A DNA stretch of 64,000 bases from Pseudomonadota bacterium (GTDB lineage: Bacteria; Pseudomonadota; Alphaproteobacteria; Sphingomonadales; Sphingomonadaceae), in contig JAIUPN010000011.1 of the NCBI GenBank assembly GCA_020160755.1, positions 103,008-167,007 on the forward strand, read 5' to 3'. How positions within the stretch are numbered: the stretch's first letter is position 1; each line of letters starts with the position of its first letter. The position numbers were made by a program, and so were the translations under genes. Below the pieces are notes generated by a model. It was not told the DNA's origin. It saw only the letters and a program-made list of their open reading frames with translations, and did not search any database. Positions 56,208-64,000 of the stretch are shown here, in pieces.

Positions 56208-57749
56208 GTGCGAGGCGCGCGCGTGACCGCGTCGGCGATCGACGCCAGCGCCGTGACCGGAGCGCTTCCGGCCGGCCGGGCGCACGAGACGCCCGCCAGG
56301 CCGTCGGCGCGGCGCCTGCTCGGCCTCTACCTGCTGCTGGGCTTTGCCGCCGGCCTGCCCTTCTACATGTTCAATGCGGTGCTCGCGCTCCGCCTCTCGA
56401 AACATGGGGTCGATATCGTCATCATCGGTTTCTTCGCGTGGATCGCGCTGCTGCCGACGTTCAAATTCGCCTGGGCGCCGCTGATCGAGCGTTATGACGT
56501 GCCAGGCTTTGCGCGCTTCTGGGGGCGGCGGCGCGGCTGGATCATGCTGTCACAGCTCGGCATCTTCACCGCGATGGTCGCCATGGCCTTCACATCCAGC
56601 GACAAAAGCCTGCCGCTGACCGCGTTGTTCGCGATCCTGCTCGCCTTCTGGACGACGACGTTGGAGGTCGCCGCCGACGGCTGGCGCATCGAGCTCGCCC
56701 CGACGCAGGCCGAACAGGCGCCGATCGTCGCGGCCAACCTGTGGGGTTATCGCAGCGCGATGGTCGCGGCGGGCAGCGGCGCGGTCCTCGTCGCCGCCTG
56801 GGCCGACTGGACGATCGCCTATCTGGTCGTCGCGGTGGCGGCCTTCGCACCCTTCCCGATCCTCGCCGCGATGCGGCCCGCGCGCGAAGGCGCGAACGGC
56901 CGCGTCACGGCGCTCCTCACGGGCGTGCTCGCCAGCCTCGTCATCCTGCTCGCAGCGACGCTCGTCACGGCAGCCATCGGTTGGCTCCTCCTGTCGGCGG
57001 CGCAGGGCGCGGGCATTTCGGCGAAGACCAATGTCACCCCCATCGTTCTCGCCGTCGCCCTGCTCCCCTTCGTCCTGCTCGCGCTCGCGCTCCCCCGCAT
57101 CAACCGCCTGAGCGCCGACACGATCGCCCGCAAACCGGGTTTCGCCGCGCCTTATGTCGAGCTGTTCTGGCGTTACGGCTATGCCGTGCTCGCGGTGCTC
57201 GCCTTCGTTTCGCTCTACCGCATGGGCGACGTGCTGACCTTGACCCTCTCGCAGGTGCTGATGAACGATCGCGGGTACAGCCTGCACCAGATCGGCGTCG
57301 CCCAAGGGGTGGTCGCGCTGTCGGCGAGCATGGCGGGCGTCGCGCTCGGCGGCTTTCTGTCGACACGGCTGTCGCTCGGCTGGACGCTCGGCATCGGCGC
57401 GGTGACCGCCGCCGTCGGCAACTGGATCTATGTCTGGCTGGCGTACAGCGCGCCCTCGGATTTCGTCCTCTACACGTCGGTCGCGATCGACCAGTTCGGC
57501 AATGGCTTCGCGGGCACGGTGTTCGTCATCTATCTCTCGATGCTGGTCAGCCCGACCCATCCCGCGGCGCAATATGCCTTGCTGTCGGGCTTTGCCTTCC
57601 TGCTGCCGCGCCTGCTCGCGGGCGCGTCTGGATCGATGCAGACGCAGATCGGCTATGATGGCTTTTTCCTGCTGTCGGGCGCGCTCAGCTTCGCGGCGAT
57701 CTTCCTGTTGCCCGTGATCGCGCGGGTAAAGGGGCGCATCGCGACATGA
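56208..57749 (+). CDS. AmpG-like muropeptide/MFS permease
   Basis: The 513-residue inner-membrane protein has 12 or more helices and AmpG-like landmarks: LLLGFAAGLPFYMFN, the TFKFAWAPLIERYD loop, WGRRRGWIM, LEVAADGWRIEL and ANLWGYRSAMVAAGSGAV. AmpG imports GlcNAc-anhydroMurNAc peptides during wall recycling. Substrate identity here is inferred from similarity and from neighbours acting on D-peptides. GTG 56208 has AGGA seven bases upstream; GTG 56223 is possible. The next gene overlaps its stop as ATGA. Confidence 0.85.
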   Translation: MRGARVTASAIDASAVTGALPAGRAHETPARPSARRLLGLYLLLGFAAGLPFYMFNAVLALRLSKHGVDIVIIGFFAWIALLPTFKFAWAPLIERYDVPGFARFWGRRRGWIMLSQLGIFTAMVAMAFTSSDKSLPLTALFAILLAFWTTTLEVAADGWRIELAPTQAEQAPIVAANLWGYRSAMVAAGSGAVLVAAWADWTIAYLVVAVAAFAPFPILAAMRPAREGANGRVTALLTGVLASLVILLAATLVTAAIGWLLLSAAQGAGISAKTNVTPIVLAVALLPFVLLALALPRINRLSADTIARKPGFAAPYVELFWRYGYAVLAVLAFVSLYRMGDVLTLTLSQVLMNDRGYSLHQIGVAQGVVALSASMAGVALGGFLSTRLSLGWTLGIGAVTAAVGNWIYVWLAYSAPSDFVLYTSVAIDQFGNGFAGTVFVIYLSMLVSPTHPAAQYALLSGFAFLLPRLLAGASGSMQTQIGYDGFFLLSGALSFAAIFLLPVIARVKGRIAT

Positions 57750-58768
57750 CAATCGAGACGATTTGCGAACAGGGTTTCGCCCCCGCGCTCGCAGCGGTCG
57801 AGAGCGGCCGCATCCCCGGCGCGGCGCTCGGCGTCGTGCGTGCTGACGGCCGGAGCGCCGTGCGTCTCGCCGGAATGGCCGCCCTTGTCCCCGAGCGCGA
57901 GGCGCTGACCCGCGACCACTGGTTCGACCTCGCCTCGCTCAGCAAGGTGATCGCAACCACGGTGATGATCCTGCGGCTCGCCGGACAGGGGCGCCTCGGC
58001 CTCGACCGGCCGCTGACCGACGCCATCCCCGACCTGCGCCAATATGACGTCGCGGGCGCCGCCGAACGCCGGCTGACCTTTCGCGACTGCCTGATGCACC
58101 GCAGCTTCCTGCCCGCGGTCGAGCCCGTCTATACCTATGGCGACGATCCGGCGCGGCTGCGCGCTTTCGTCCTCCAGCGCGAATGGCGGCACGGCCCGCC
58201 CGTCTATTCGGACATCAATTTCATCCTGCTCGGCATCGCGATCGAGCGCCTGACCGGCGCGCCGCTTTCGGACTGGCCGCTTGGCGAAGGATTGGGCTTT
58301 GGCCCGCCCCCCGGCCCGGCGGTCGCAACCGAGCATTGCAGCTGGCGCGGCCGCGTGATGAAGGGTGAGGTCCACGACGAAAATGCCTTCGCATTGGGCG
58401 GCGCGCCGGGTCACGCCGGGCTGTTCGGCACCATCGACGGCGTGCTGGGTTTTGCCCGTGCCATGCTCGACGGATCGATGCTGTCGCCCGCGATGCTGGC
58501 GGAGGTCCGCACCGCGGGCGAACGCCATCGGACGTGCGGCTGGGAACGCGCCTTTGCCCGATGGCACGGCGGCGACGCCTGCTCGGCCGACACCATCGGG
58601 CACACCGGCTTTACCGGCACCGGCCTGTGGATCGATTTCGAGCGCGGCCTTGGCTGGACCCTCCTCACCAACCGGGTCCATCCGACCCGCCACGCCGACA
58701 GCGGCATTGCGACCTTGCGCCCGGCGGTGGGCGACCGGGTCATCACAGCTTGGGACGAACAGGAATAA
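57746..58768 (+). CDS. Serine hydrolase of the beta-lactamase/D-aminopeptidase family, no signal peptide
   Basis: The 340-residue product carries SxxK (S64-L-S-K67 in DLASLSKVIA), a Tyr motif in PVYSDINF and a conserved HTG-type end (GHTGFTGTGLW). This is the class C beta-lactamase fold also used by D-aminopeptidases and esterases. The N-terminus (MTIETICEQGFAPAL) has no signal peptide, so it should act in the cytoplasm. It is coupled to the AmpG-like permease by ATGA, suggesting that it cuts the imported peptide. Confidence 0.88.
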   Translation: MTIETICEQGFAPALAAVESGRIPGAALGVVRADGRSAVRLAGMAALVPEREALTRDHWFDLASLSKVIATTVMILRLAGQGRLGLDRPLTDAIPDLRQYDVAGAAERRLTFRDCLMHRSFLPAVEPVYTYGDDPARLRAFVLQREWRHGPPVYSDINFILLGIAIERLTGAPLSDWPLGEGLGFGPPPGPAVATEHCSWRGRVMKGEVHDENAFALGGAPGHAGLFGTIDGVLGFARAMLDGSMLSPAMLAEVRTAGERHRTCGWERAFARWHGGDACSADTIGHTGFTGTGLWIDFERGLGWTLLTNRVHPTRHADSGIATLRPAVGDRVITAWDEQE

Positions 58769-58769
58769 T

Positions 58770-60254
58770 ATGACGATATCGATCAAAGGCTTCGCCTTCG
58801 CTTCCGTCCTCGCGCTGAGCCTTTCGCCGACAGCCGCTTATGCCCAAACCGCCGCGAACCCGGCGCCTCCGACGCTGCGGACGACCGTCGAGCAGAAACT
58901 GGCCGAAGCGCCGGCCGGATCGCGGTTCGGCGTCCTCGTCACCACGCTCGACGGCGAAGTGCTGCTGTCGATCGCCCCCGACCAGCGATTCATTCCCGCG
59001 TCGAACACCAAGATGTTCACGACCGCCATCGGCTATGCCGAATTGCCGCTGCTCCAGCGGACCGCGAAGGGCACCGGCGTGCGGCTCGAAGAAAGCGCAG
59101 GCGGCGTCGACGTCGTGCTGCACGGCCGCGGCGATCCGCTCCTGTCGGGTGCCGACGACTGCGCGGTCGACTGTCTGCGGACGCTCGCCGATGCGGTCGC
59201 GGCCAAGACCCGCCATGTCCGCAACGTCATCGGCGACGACAGCTGGTTCCCCGACGAACGCTGGAGCCCGGGGATGAGCTGGAACAATATCTCGTCGCGC
59301 TACGGCACCGGCGTGTCGGCGCTGACGCTCGACGACAATGAGCTGGTGGTGAAACTGGCGCCGGGGAAAGCGGGTGCCGCGCCCGTTCTGGAAACGTCGG
59401 GCTATTATGTCATCGAAAACCGGGTCGTCACCGTTGCGGGCAAGGAAGAGGCGATCGAGGCCGACCGGATGCCGAACAGCCGCACCCTTCGCCTGACCGG
59501 CACGGTCGGCGCCGACGCCGCTCCCATGACGCTTCGTTATGGCATCGACGATCCCGCGCATTATGCCGCGTGGCGGATGCGCGAACTGCTCCGCGCGCGC
59601 GGCGTGACGGTCGATGGCGAGCCGGCAGCGCGCCACCGCCCGCTGACCGCCGCCGACGATCCCGCAAACCGCAAGGGCGCAGCCGCCACCCTGCCGGTAG
59701 AGCCCGCGATGCTCGCCGAGCTGCCCCCACCGTCGCTCGCCGAAAATATGGTGCGGATCAACAAGGAGAGCCAGAATCTCCACACCGAACTGATGTTGCG
59801 CCGCGTCGCACGCAATGCCGGCAGCGGCTCGATCGCCGACGGGCAGGCCGTGATGCACAAGGTGATGACCGAAGCGGGTTTGCCCCGGACCGGTTATGAC
59901 TTTTCGGACGGGTCGGGCATGTCGAGCTATAACCGCATCACGCCCCGCGCCGCCGTCGGGTTGCTGACCTGGATCGCGCGCCAGCCGTGGAACATGGCGT
60001 GGCGCGCGACGCTACCCATCGCGGGGCGCGACGGCACGTTGCAGAACCGTTTCAAGGGCACGATCCTCGAAGGAAAGCTGTTCGCGAAGACCGGATCGCT
60101 CAACGCGTCGCGCGCGCTGTCGGGTTATCTGACGACCCGCAGCGGCAAGACGCTGATCTTCTCGGCGCTCGCGAACGACATGCCCGACGATGACGCCGCG
60201 CAGGCCACCGCCGCGGTCGACCGCGCGCTCGTCGCGATCGCCGAAGCGCTATAA
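58770..60254 (+). CDS. dacB: D-alanyl-D-alanine carboxypeptidase/endopeptidase (PBP4, family S13)
   Basis: A 494-residue exported enzyme (signal peptide ending TAAYAQ). Active-site motifs are SxxK (S78-N-T-K81 in IPASNTKMF), SxN in GMSSYNRIT and KTG in FAKTGSLN; the S13-specific insert domain lies between the first two. PBP4 enzymes trim terminal D-Ala and cut D-Ala-mDAP cross-links, freeing peptides that an AmpG-like permease could import. AGGA precedes ATG 58770, one base after the previous stop. It ends one base from the convergent penicillin-acylase gene. Confidence 0.93.
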   Translation: MTISIKGFAFASVLALSLSPTAAYAQTAANPAPPTLRTTVEQKLAEAPAGSRFGVLVTTLDGEVLLSIAPDQRFIPASNTKMFTTAIGYAELPLLQRTAKGTGVRLEESAGGVDVVLHGRGDPLLSGADDCAVDCLRTLADAVAAKTRHVRNVIGDDSWFPDERWSPGMSWNNISSRYGTGVSALTLDDNELVVKLAPGKAGAAPVLETSGYYVIENRVVTVAGKEEAIEADRMPNSRTLRLTGTVGADAAPMTLRYGIDDPAHYAAWRMRELLRARGVTVDGEPAARHRPLTAADDPANRKGAAATLPVEPAMLAELPPPSLAENMVRINKESQNLHTELMLRRVARNAGSGSIADGQAVMHKVMTEAGLPRTGYDFSDGSGMSSYNRITPRAAVGLLTWIARQPWNMAWRATLPIAGRDGTLQNRFKGTILEGKLFAKTGSLNASRALSGYLTTRSGKTLIFSALANDMPDDDAAQATAAVDRALVAIAEAL

Positions 60255-60255
60255 A

Positions 60256-62646
60256 TCAGTCGGCGGCGGGCGTCAGCGTGAGCCGCGTCGCGGCGTACCG
60301 TTCGACCGCCGCCTTGCTGAACCACAAGGGCTGCATCGCCCCCGCGAGCCATTTGGGGTAGAAGTCGCGGTAGTGCGGCGATCGCGGATCGGCGGACTGG
60401 CCGGGCAGCAGCAGGAAGCGGCTGTTGTCCCACGCGCCGACGTCGGCGACGAAGAGATAGCTCGCGCCGTGCGACACGTCGAAGCTGCGTTTGGCGTTGA
60501 AACCGCGCGCCATCGGCGTCGTTCCGTCGCCGCCCGACCGGCCGCCCGCGATATTCGGGAAGGCGGCGGCGATCGCGCGGTGCGACGCCGACAGCGGATG
60601 CGCGATCGTCACACGGTGCAGGTCGCCCCATTTCCAGCCTGCGGGATCGGCACCGCCGAGCTCGACCGCCTTTTTCCACCCCGCGGCAAGCGCGCCGTCG
60701 ACCAGCGCATCGCGCGCCGCGGCGGGATCGTCGCCCAGCCGTTTGTCGGGCGAGGCGAGGATGCGCAGCATTTCGGACAGGTTGACCGACGCGATCAGGT
60801 CGCGCGCCGCCGTGGGCACGATCCGGTCATAGAAGGCCGTCGACAGCGCCGGCATCACCATTTCATAGAGCAGCGCGGCGGCGCTGTCCGCCTCGATCCC
60901 GCAGTCCCACCGCCGGAGCAGCGCGGCCGCCGGCGCGGCGTCGGCCGAGGGGGTGGCGGGCAGGAGTTTCAGCAGCGCGCGCGCGGGAAGCGACTGGACG
61001 TCGTGCTGGAGCGCGACGCTGTCCTCGATCCGGTGCTTCGGCTGATTGCGCAGCACCTCGGCGATGCGATCATAGCGGAAGGGATCGCTCCAGCTGAAAC
61101 TGATGACGCGCTCGCGATACGGATAGCCCGCGGGCAGGTTCATCTGATTCGCCGACGCGAACCAGCCTTCGCGCGGATTATAGACATACGGCATGTCTTC
61201 GACGGCAAGGATCCCCGTCCAGTCGAAATCGCCGTCGCCCGGCGCGGGGAACAGCCCGTCGTGCTTCGGCCGGCGCGGCGTGAAACCGATCGTCTGCCAG
61301 CCGGTGTTACCGTCGATGTCGGCATAATGGAGATTGGTCGGCGACACGTGCAGCTTGCACGCCTGCCGGAGCGACGCCCAGTCCTTCGACAGGTTGATCG
61401 CGATGATCGCGAAACGCTGGTTCGCGCCGGGCAGCATGCTGACCGTGGCAAAGGCGACGGCGCGGTTGCGCGCGACGTCCTGCGACACGATCGGGCGGCC
61501 CGCGGCATAACGCAGCGTCACGCGCTCGCTCGGCGCGCCTTTGACGAGGATCTCGTCCTCGAAGGTCTCGAACGCCTTCCACTCGCCCTTGTGCCAGTAT
61601 CGGCCGGGGTCGCCTTCTTTGGTGCGCAGGACGAACAGGTCGGTCTGGTCGATGTGGAAATTGGTGCGCCCGAAGGCGAAGCGATCGGTGTGTCCCTGCA
61701 TGATGCCGGGCAGCCCCGGCGCGCCCGCGCCGATGACGTCGAGACCCGGTGCCGAGAGGTGGCACATATGGCGCGGGCTGGCACGTCCGATGCCGAGATG
61801 CGGGTCGTTGGCGAGGATCGGCCGCCCCGTCGCGCTGCGCGACGGCGAGATGGTCCACGCATTGCTGCCCAGCGCGAAGCGGTCGGCGCGGCGCCCTTCG
61901 GCGTCGAATTGCGCTTCCTGAATGGGATCGAAGGCGGTCGGACGATTTGCCGGATCGAGGATGCCGAGATCGGCTTCGCTCACCGCCGCACAGTCGAGCC
62001 CTTCGGGAATGGTGAAGGACCAGGCGGGACGCAGAGGTGACATCAGCTCGTCGGCTTCGAGCAGGCCGCGCGCCTGGAGCTGCGCCCGGCGCACCTCGTC
62101 GTCGGCGTCGCCCATGCCGATCCCGCGATTGCGCACGAAGTCGGCGATATCCCATCGCAGCGGGCTGATCCCGAGGATGCCATATTCGAGCGGCAGCGCT
62201 GCGGGATCGGCCGCCAGTTCGTCGATCCGCGCGTTCACCCCGGCGACATAGCCGCGCGCGCATTCGAGCACATCGGGCGGCAGCGCCGCCAGCTCGGCTT
62301 CGACGTCGCCGCGATAAAGGAACAGCCGCGCCGCCTTGTCGGCGGCGGCGAAACGCGGGCCGAAGGCTTCGGCCATCCGCCCCATGTCGCGGCGATGTTC
62401 CATATCGATCTGGTACAGGCGATCGCGCGCGACCAGATAGCCCTGCCCGAAGAAGGCGTCGTGCAACGACGCCGCGCGGACGTGGGGCACGCCCAGCTCG
62501 TCTTCGATCACCTCGACCGGCGCGCGCGCGCCCGACAGCCGGACGGCACGCGCCGCACCCCTGACGCGGGGTTTCGCCAAAAGGCTTCCGGGCATCGCAA
62601 CGAGCGCGGCGGAAGCCAGCAGGAACGCACGGCGCTGGATCAACAT
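60256..62646 (-). CDS. Penicillin acylase family protein (Ntn hydrolase)
   Basis: A 796-residue precursor with an export signal containing twin Arg (QRRAFLLASAALVAM), so Tat export is possible. The predicted autocleavage site and nucleophile Ser lie in ALGSNAWTIS near residue 258, splitting it into alpha and beta chains. HVRAASLHDAFFGQGYLVARDRLYQ is the typical N-terminal domain. Relatives cleave acyl amides: penicillins, acyl-homoserine lactones or N-acyl amino acids. In this neighbourhood N-acyl-D-amino acids or acylated peptides are attractive substrates, but the call rests on context. Confidence 0.9.
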   Translation of the reverse strand: MLIQRRAFLLASAALVAMPGSLLAKPRVRGAARAVRLSGARAPVEVIEDELGVPHVRAASLHDAFFGQGYLVARDRLYQIDMEHRRDMGRMAEAFGPRFAAADKAARLFLYRGDVEAELAALPPDVLECARGYVAGVNARIDELAADPAALPLEYGILGISPLRWDIADFVRNRGIGMGDADDEVRRAQLQARGLLEADELMSPLRPAWSFTIPEGLDCAAVSEADLGILDPANRPTAFDPIQEAQFDAEGRRADRFALGSNAWTISPSRSATGRPILANDPHLGIGRASPRHMCHLSAPGLDVIGAGAPGLPGIMQGHTDRFAFGRTNFHIDQTDLFVLRTKEGDPGRYWHKGEWKAFETFEDEILVKGAPSERVTLRYAAGRPIVSQDVARNRAVAFATVSMLPGANQRFAIIAINLSKDWASLRQACKLHVSPTNLHYADIDGNTGWQTIGFTPRRPKHDGLFPAPGDGDFDWTGILAVEDMPYVYNPREGWFASANQMNLPAGYPYRERVISFSWSDPFRYDRIAEVLRNQPKHRIEDSVALQHDVQSLPARALLKLLPATPSADAAPAAALLRRWDCGIEADSAAALLYEMVMPALSTAFYDRIVPTAARDLIASVNLSEMLRILASPDKRLGDDPAAARDALVDGALAAGWKKAVELGGADPAGWKWGDLHRVTIAHPLSASHRAIAAAFPNIAGGRSGGDGTTPMARGFNAKRSFDVSHGASYLFVADVGAWDNSRFLLLPGQSADPRSPHYRDFYPKWLAGAMQPLWFSKAAVERYAATRLTLTPAAD

Positions 62647-62826
62647 GTCTCTCCGACAAGGAATGGGGATGGACGAAAGCCCAGCCTATCGCACGGGCGG
62701 GCGGCCATGCCATAACAAGCACGCGGCGCCCTATAACTGCAAGCTATCCGCGCCCGATTTGGCTCGCTGACGCGTCTCCATTCCCTTGAGCTATATATCC
62801 ATATATTCAGGTTATTAGCCTAGCTG

Positions 62827-62854
62827 TTGACCTGCTGTCGCCACCCTGTAACCT
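62827..62854 (+). promoter_or_regulatory. Candidate sigma-70-type promoter of the second TonB receptor
   Basis: TTGACC (62827-62832) and TAACCT (62849-62854) stand 16 bases apart. A start near 62862 would give a leader of about 200 bases before the ATG at 63062. Confidence 0.4.
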
Positions 62855-62934
62855 CACTGTCATGGAACCGGCTGTCCGCGCGCTTCGGCCGTCGCGATAG
62901 CAGGGCCGTAGACGGATATCATAAAACATACGAA

Positions 62935-63031
62935 GGCGGAGCCAGACATCCGCCGGAACAGTCAGGTGGGACAAGAGGGTAAGCCAACCCGGCGCTGCGC
63001 CGGGGTACGCCTCGGGCGGCGTGCGGCTTAT
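62935..63031 (+). ncRNA. Structured 5' leader with a hairpin and a three-way junction (putative cis-regulatory RNA)
   Basis: GGCGGA (62935-62940) pairs with TCCGCC (62949-62954). Next, GTAAGCC (62979-62985) pairs with GGCTTAT (63025-63031) as closing stem P1. It encloses P2, CCCGGCG/CGCCGGG (62988-63004, 3-base loop) and P3, ACGCC/GGCGT (63007-63022, 6-base loop). The three junction strands are each two bases (AA, GT, GC). After P1, TCTCCC could pair with the Shine-Dalgarno AGGGGA at about 63047-63052. I know no riboswitch class that matches; the call is structural. Confidence 0.5.
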
Positions 63032-63061
63032 CTCCCGGGAATAAAAAGGGGACTGCATAAC

Positions 63062-63940
63062 ATGCGTAATCGTGAACAAATTCGCCTGCCGCTGAGCCGC
63101 AAGGCCCGCCTCGGCGCGGCCATGACCGCCATCGCGCTGGTCCATAGCGCACCGGCGCTGGCGCAGGATGCGGCGACCGCGACGACCGAAAATGTCGAAG
63201 CGGCGCCCGGCGACCAGATCATCGTCACCGGATCGCGCGTCGCGCGCGACGGCTTCCAGGCCCCGACCCCGCTCGTCGTGCTGACGCAGCAGGATATCCA
63301 GAACACCTCGCCGTCGAACAACATCGCCGACTTCGTTAACCAGTTGCCGCAACTCGCCGGCTCGACGAAGCCCGCCAACTCGCGCCTCAACATCTCGAAC
63401 GGTTCCGCAGGCATCAACGCGCTCAACATGCGCAACCTCGGCGAAAGCCGCGTGCTCGTCCTCGTCGATGGTCGCCGTTCGGTCGGTTCGACAATCTTCG
63501 GCTGGGTCGACATCAACACGATCCCGCAGGCGCTGGTCGATCGCGTCGAGGTCGTCACCGGCGGCGCATCGTCGGCCTATGGTTCGGACGCCGTCACCGG
63601 CGTCGTCAACTTCGTCCTCAACAAGAAGATGGAGGGGCTGCGGATCACGGGCGACATCGGCGTCACCGACAAGGGCGACGGCTTCAACTATTCAGGCAGC
63701 GTCGCGGGCGGCCTGTCCTTCGCCGACGGTCGCGGCCACGCCATCTTCAACGCCGAGATCGCGCATCAGGACGGCATCTACGAGATCGATCCGAAGGACC
63801 GGCCGTGGAACCACCGGGGCTATCTGGCCTTTGCGAACCCGGCCTATGTCGTGACGAACGGCGTTGGCAACGGCCAGCCGGCCTTCATCACCTTCCGCCA
63901 GAACGCCGGCCAGACCAATCAGGTGTCAACACCGGGATAA
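63062..63940 (+). pseudogene. TonB-dependent receptor interrupted by an insertion sequence
   Basis: The first 287 or so residues are a normal receptor: signal peptide ending APALAQ, TonB-box region QIIVTGSRVARDG, plug (LVLVDGRRSVGST, VEVVTGGASSAYGSDAVTGVVN) and the first barrel strands. It parallels the receptor at 49379 until QTNQ, where the paralogue goes on for about 650 more residues. Here the frame meets TGTCAACACCGGG, the start of an IS end, and stops at TAA 63938-63940. The original frame may resume beyond the element, outside the window. AAGGGGA lies 9 bases before ATG 63062. Confidence 0.8.
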
Positions 63941-64000
63941 AAACGGGCCAGGCACCGGTTTAAAAAGGGGCCAGTTGGGTTGAATAAAAAGCCCCATGGT
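63924..64000. mobile_element. Left or right end of an IS21-family insertion sequence (partial)
   Basis: From TGTCAACACC the sequence carries three imperfect repeats of about 23-24 bases: GATAAAAACGGGCCA, TTTAAAAAGGGGCCA and GAATAAAAAGCCCCA. Multiple short terminal repeats beginning with TG are typical of IS21-family ends, where IstA binds. The istA/istB genes would lie beyond the window. Base composition changes abruptly from the receptor gene. Confidence 0.7.

Larger units (their letters stand above)
62647..63061 (+). promoter_or_regulatory. Promoter and long structured leader of the second TonB receptor
   Basis: These 415 bases contain no gene. A plausible promoter is at 62827-62854 and the 5' leader of about 200 bases holds the hairpins listed separately. 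The part nearest the penicillin-acylase gene (62647-62800) should hold that gene's promoter; I see no distinct motif in it. Confidence 0.5.

Noticed and set aside
55936..56226. Plus-strand open frame of 96 codons in the dgcN/permease gap
   Set aside because: No ribosome-binding site, no recognisable domain, overlaps the start of the permease gene and crosses the likely promoter region.
62935..63060. Cobalamin riboswitch before the second TonB receptor
   Set aside because: The GCCACTG B12-box and the other conserved cobalamin elements are not found; the fold is a short three-way junction instead.

Overview
The window looks like the chromosome of a Sphingomonadales bacterium, most likely Sphingopyxis or a close relative. 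The reasons are high GC, infC with a non-AUG start, the rph-rdgB-hemW gene order, many Caulobacter/Sphingomonas-type TonB-dependent receptors, DUF3617 and DUF2239 proteins and a FecI/FecR/STN-receptor signalling set. The genus is inferred from style of gene content, not from a marker gene.

Positions 1-20200 are mostly housekeeping: a ferric-reductase-like membrane protein, a DUF3617 lipoprotein, uvrB, a Gfo/Idh/MocA oxidoreductase, an S10 peptidase, an NRDE-family protein, infC, a LpoA/LivK-like lipoprotein diverging from rsmI-yraN-gshB-dedA, a minus-strand rph-rdgB-DUF2239-hemW-xerC block, an EAL protein, moaA, nadK and tRNA-Asn(GTT). Positions 20428-36107 are accessory: a GAF/GGDEF diguanylate cyclase; a type I secretion module (LuxR-type regulator, a 2488-residue RTX heme peroxidase, its ABC exporter and membrane-fusion protein); and an OmpR-type two-component system. 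Positions 36206-39626 hold two isochorismatase-family hydrolases and a pirin, read away from a LysR regulator. Positions 39771-45474 form a cell-surface signalling unit: ECF sigma factor, FecR anti-sigma, STN-type TonB receptor and a secreted PAP2 phosphatase. The sigma gene and the receptor gene share an upstream TGTCCCTC-N13-CGTCT motif, which fits an autoregulated ECF promoter.

Positions 45478-63940 are the most interesting part. A seven-gene minus-strand run encodes DgcN-like and DgcA-like enzymes (D-glutamate to N-acetyl-L-glutamate), two exported N-acyl-D-amino-acid deacylases, a TonB receptor, a LysR regulator and a dicarboxylate/glutamate-type symporter. A divergent operon encodes an AmpG-like permease, a translationally coupled serine hydrolase without a signal peptide, and a PBP4-type D,D-peptidase; an exported penicillin-acylase-like Ntn hydrolase and a second TonB receptor follow. 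Together they suggest a pathway for taking up and breaking down D-amino-acid-containing peptides or muropeptides and feeding D-glutamate into central metabolism. Each enzyme family is known; the combined locus is my inference. The last receptor has an elaborate structured 5' leader with a three-way junction, and it is cut about 290 codons in by what looks like the end of an IS21-family insertion sequence.
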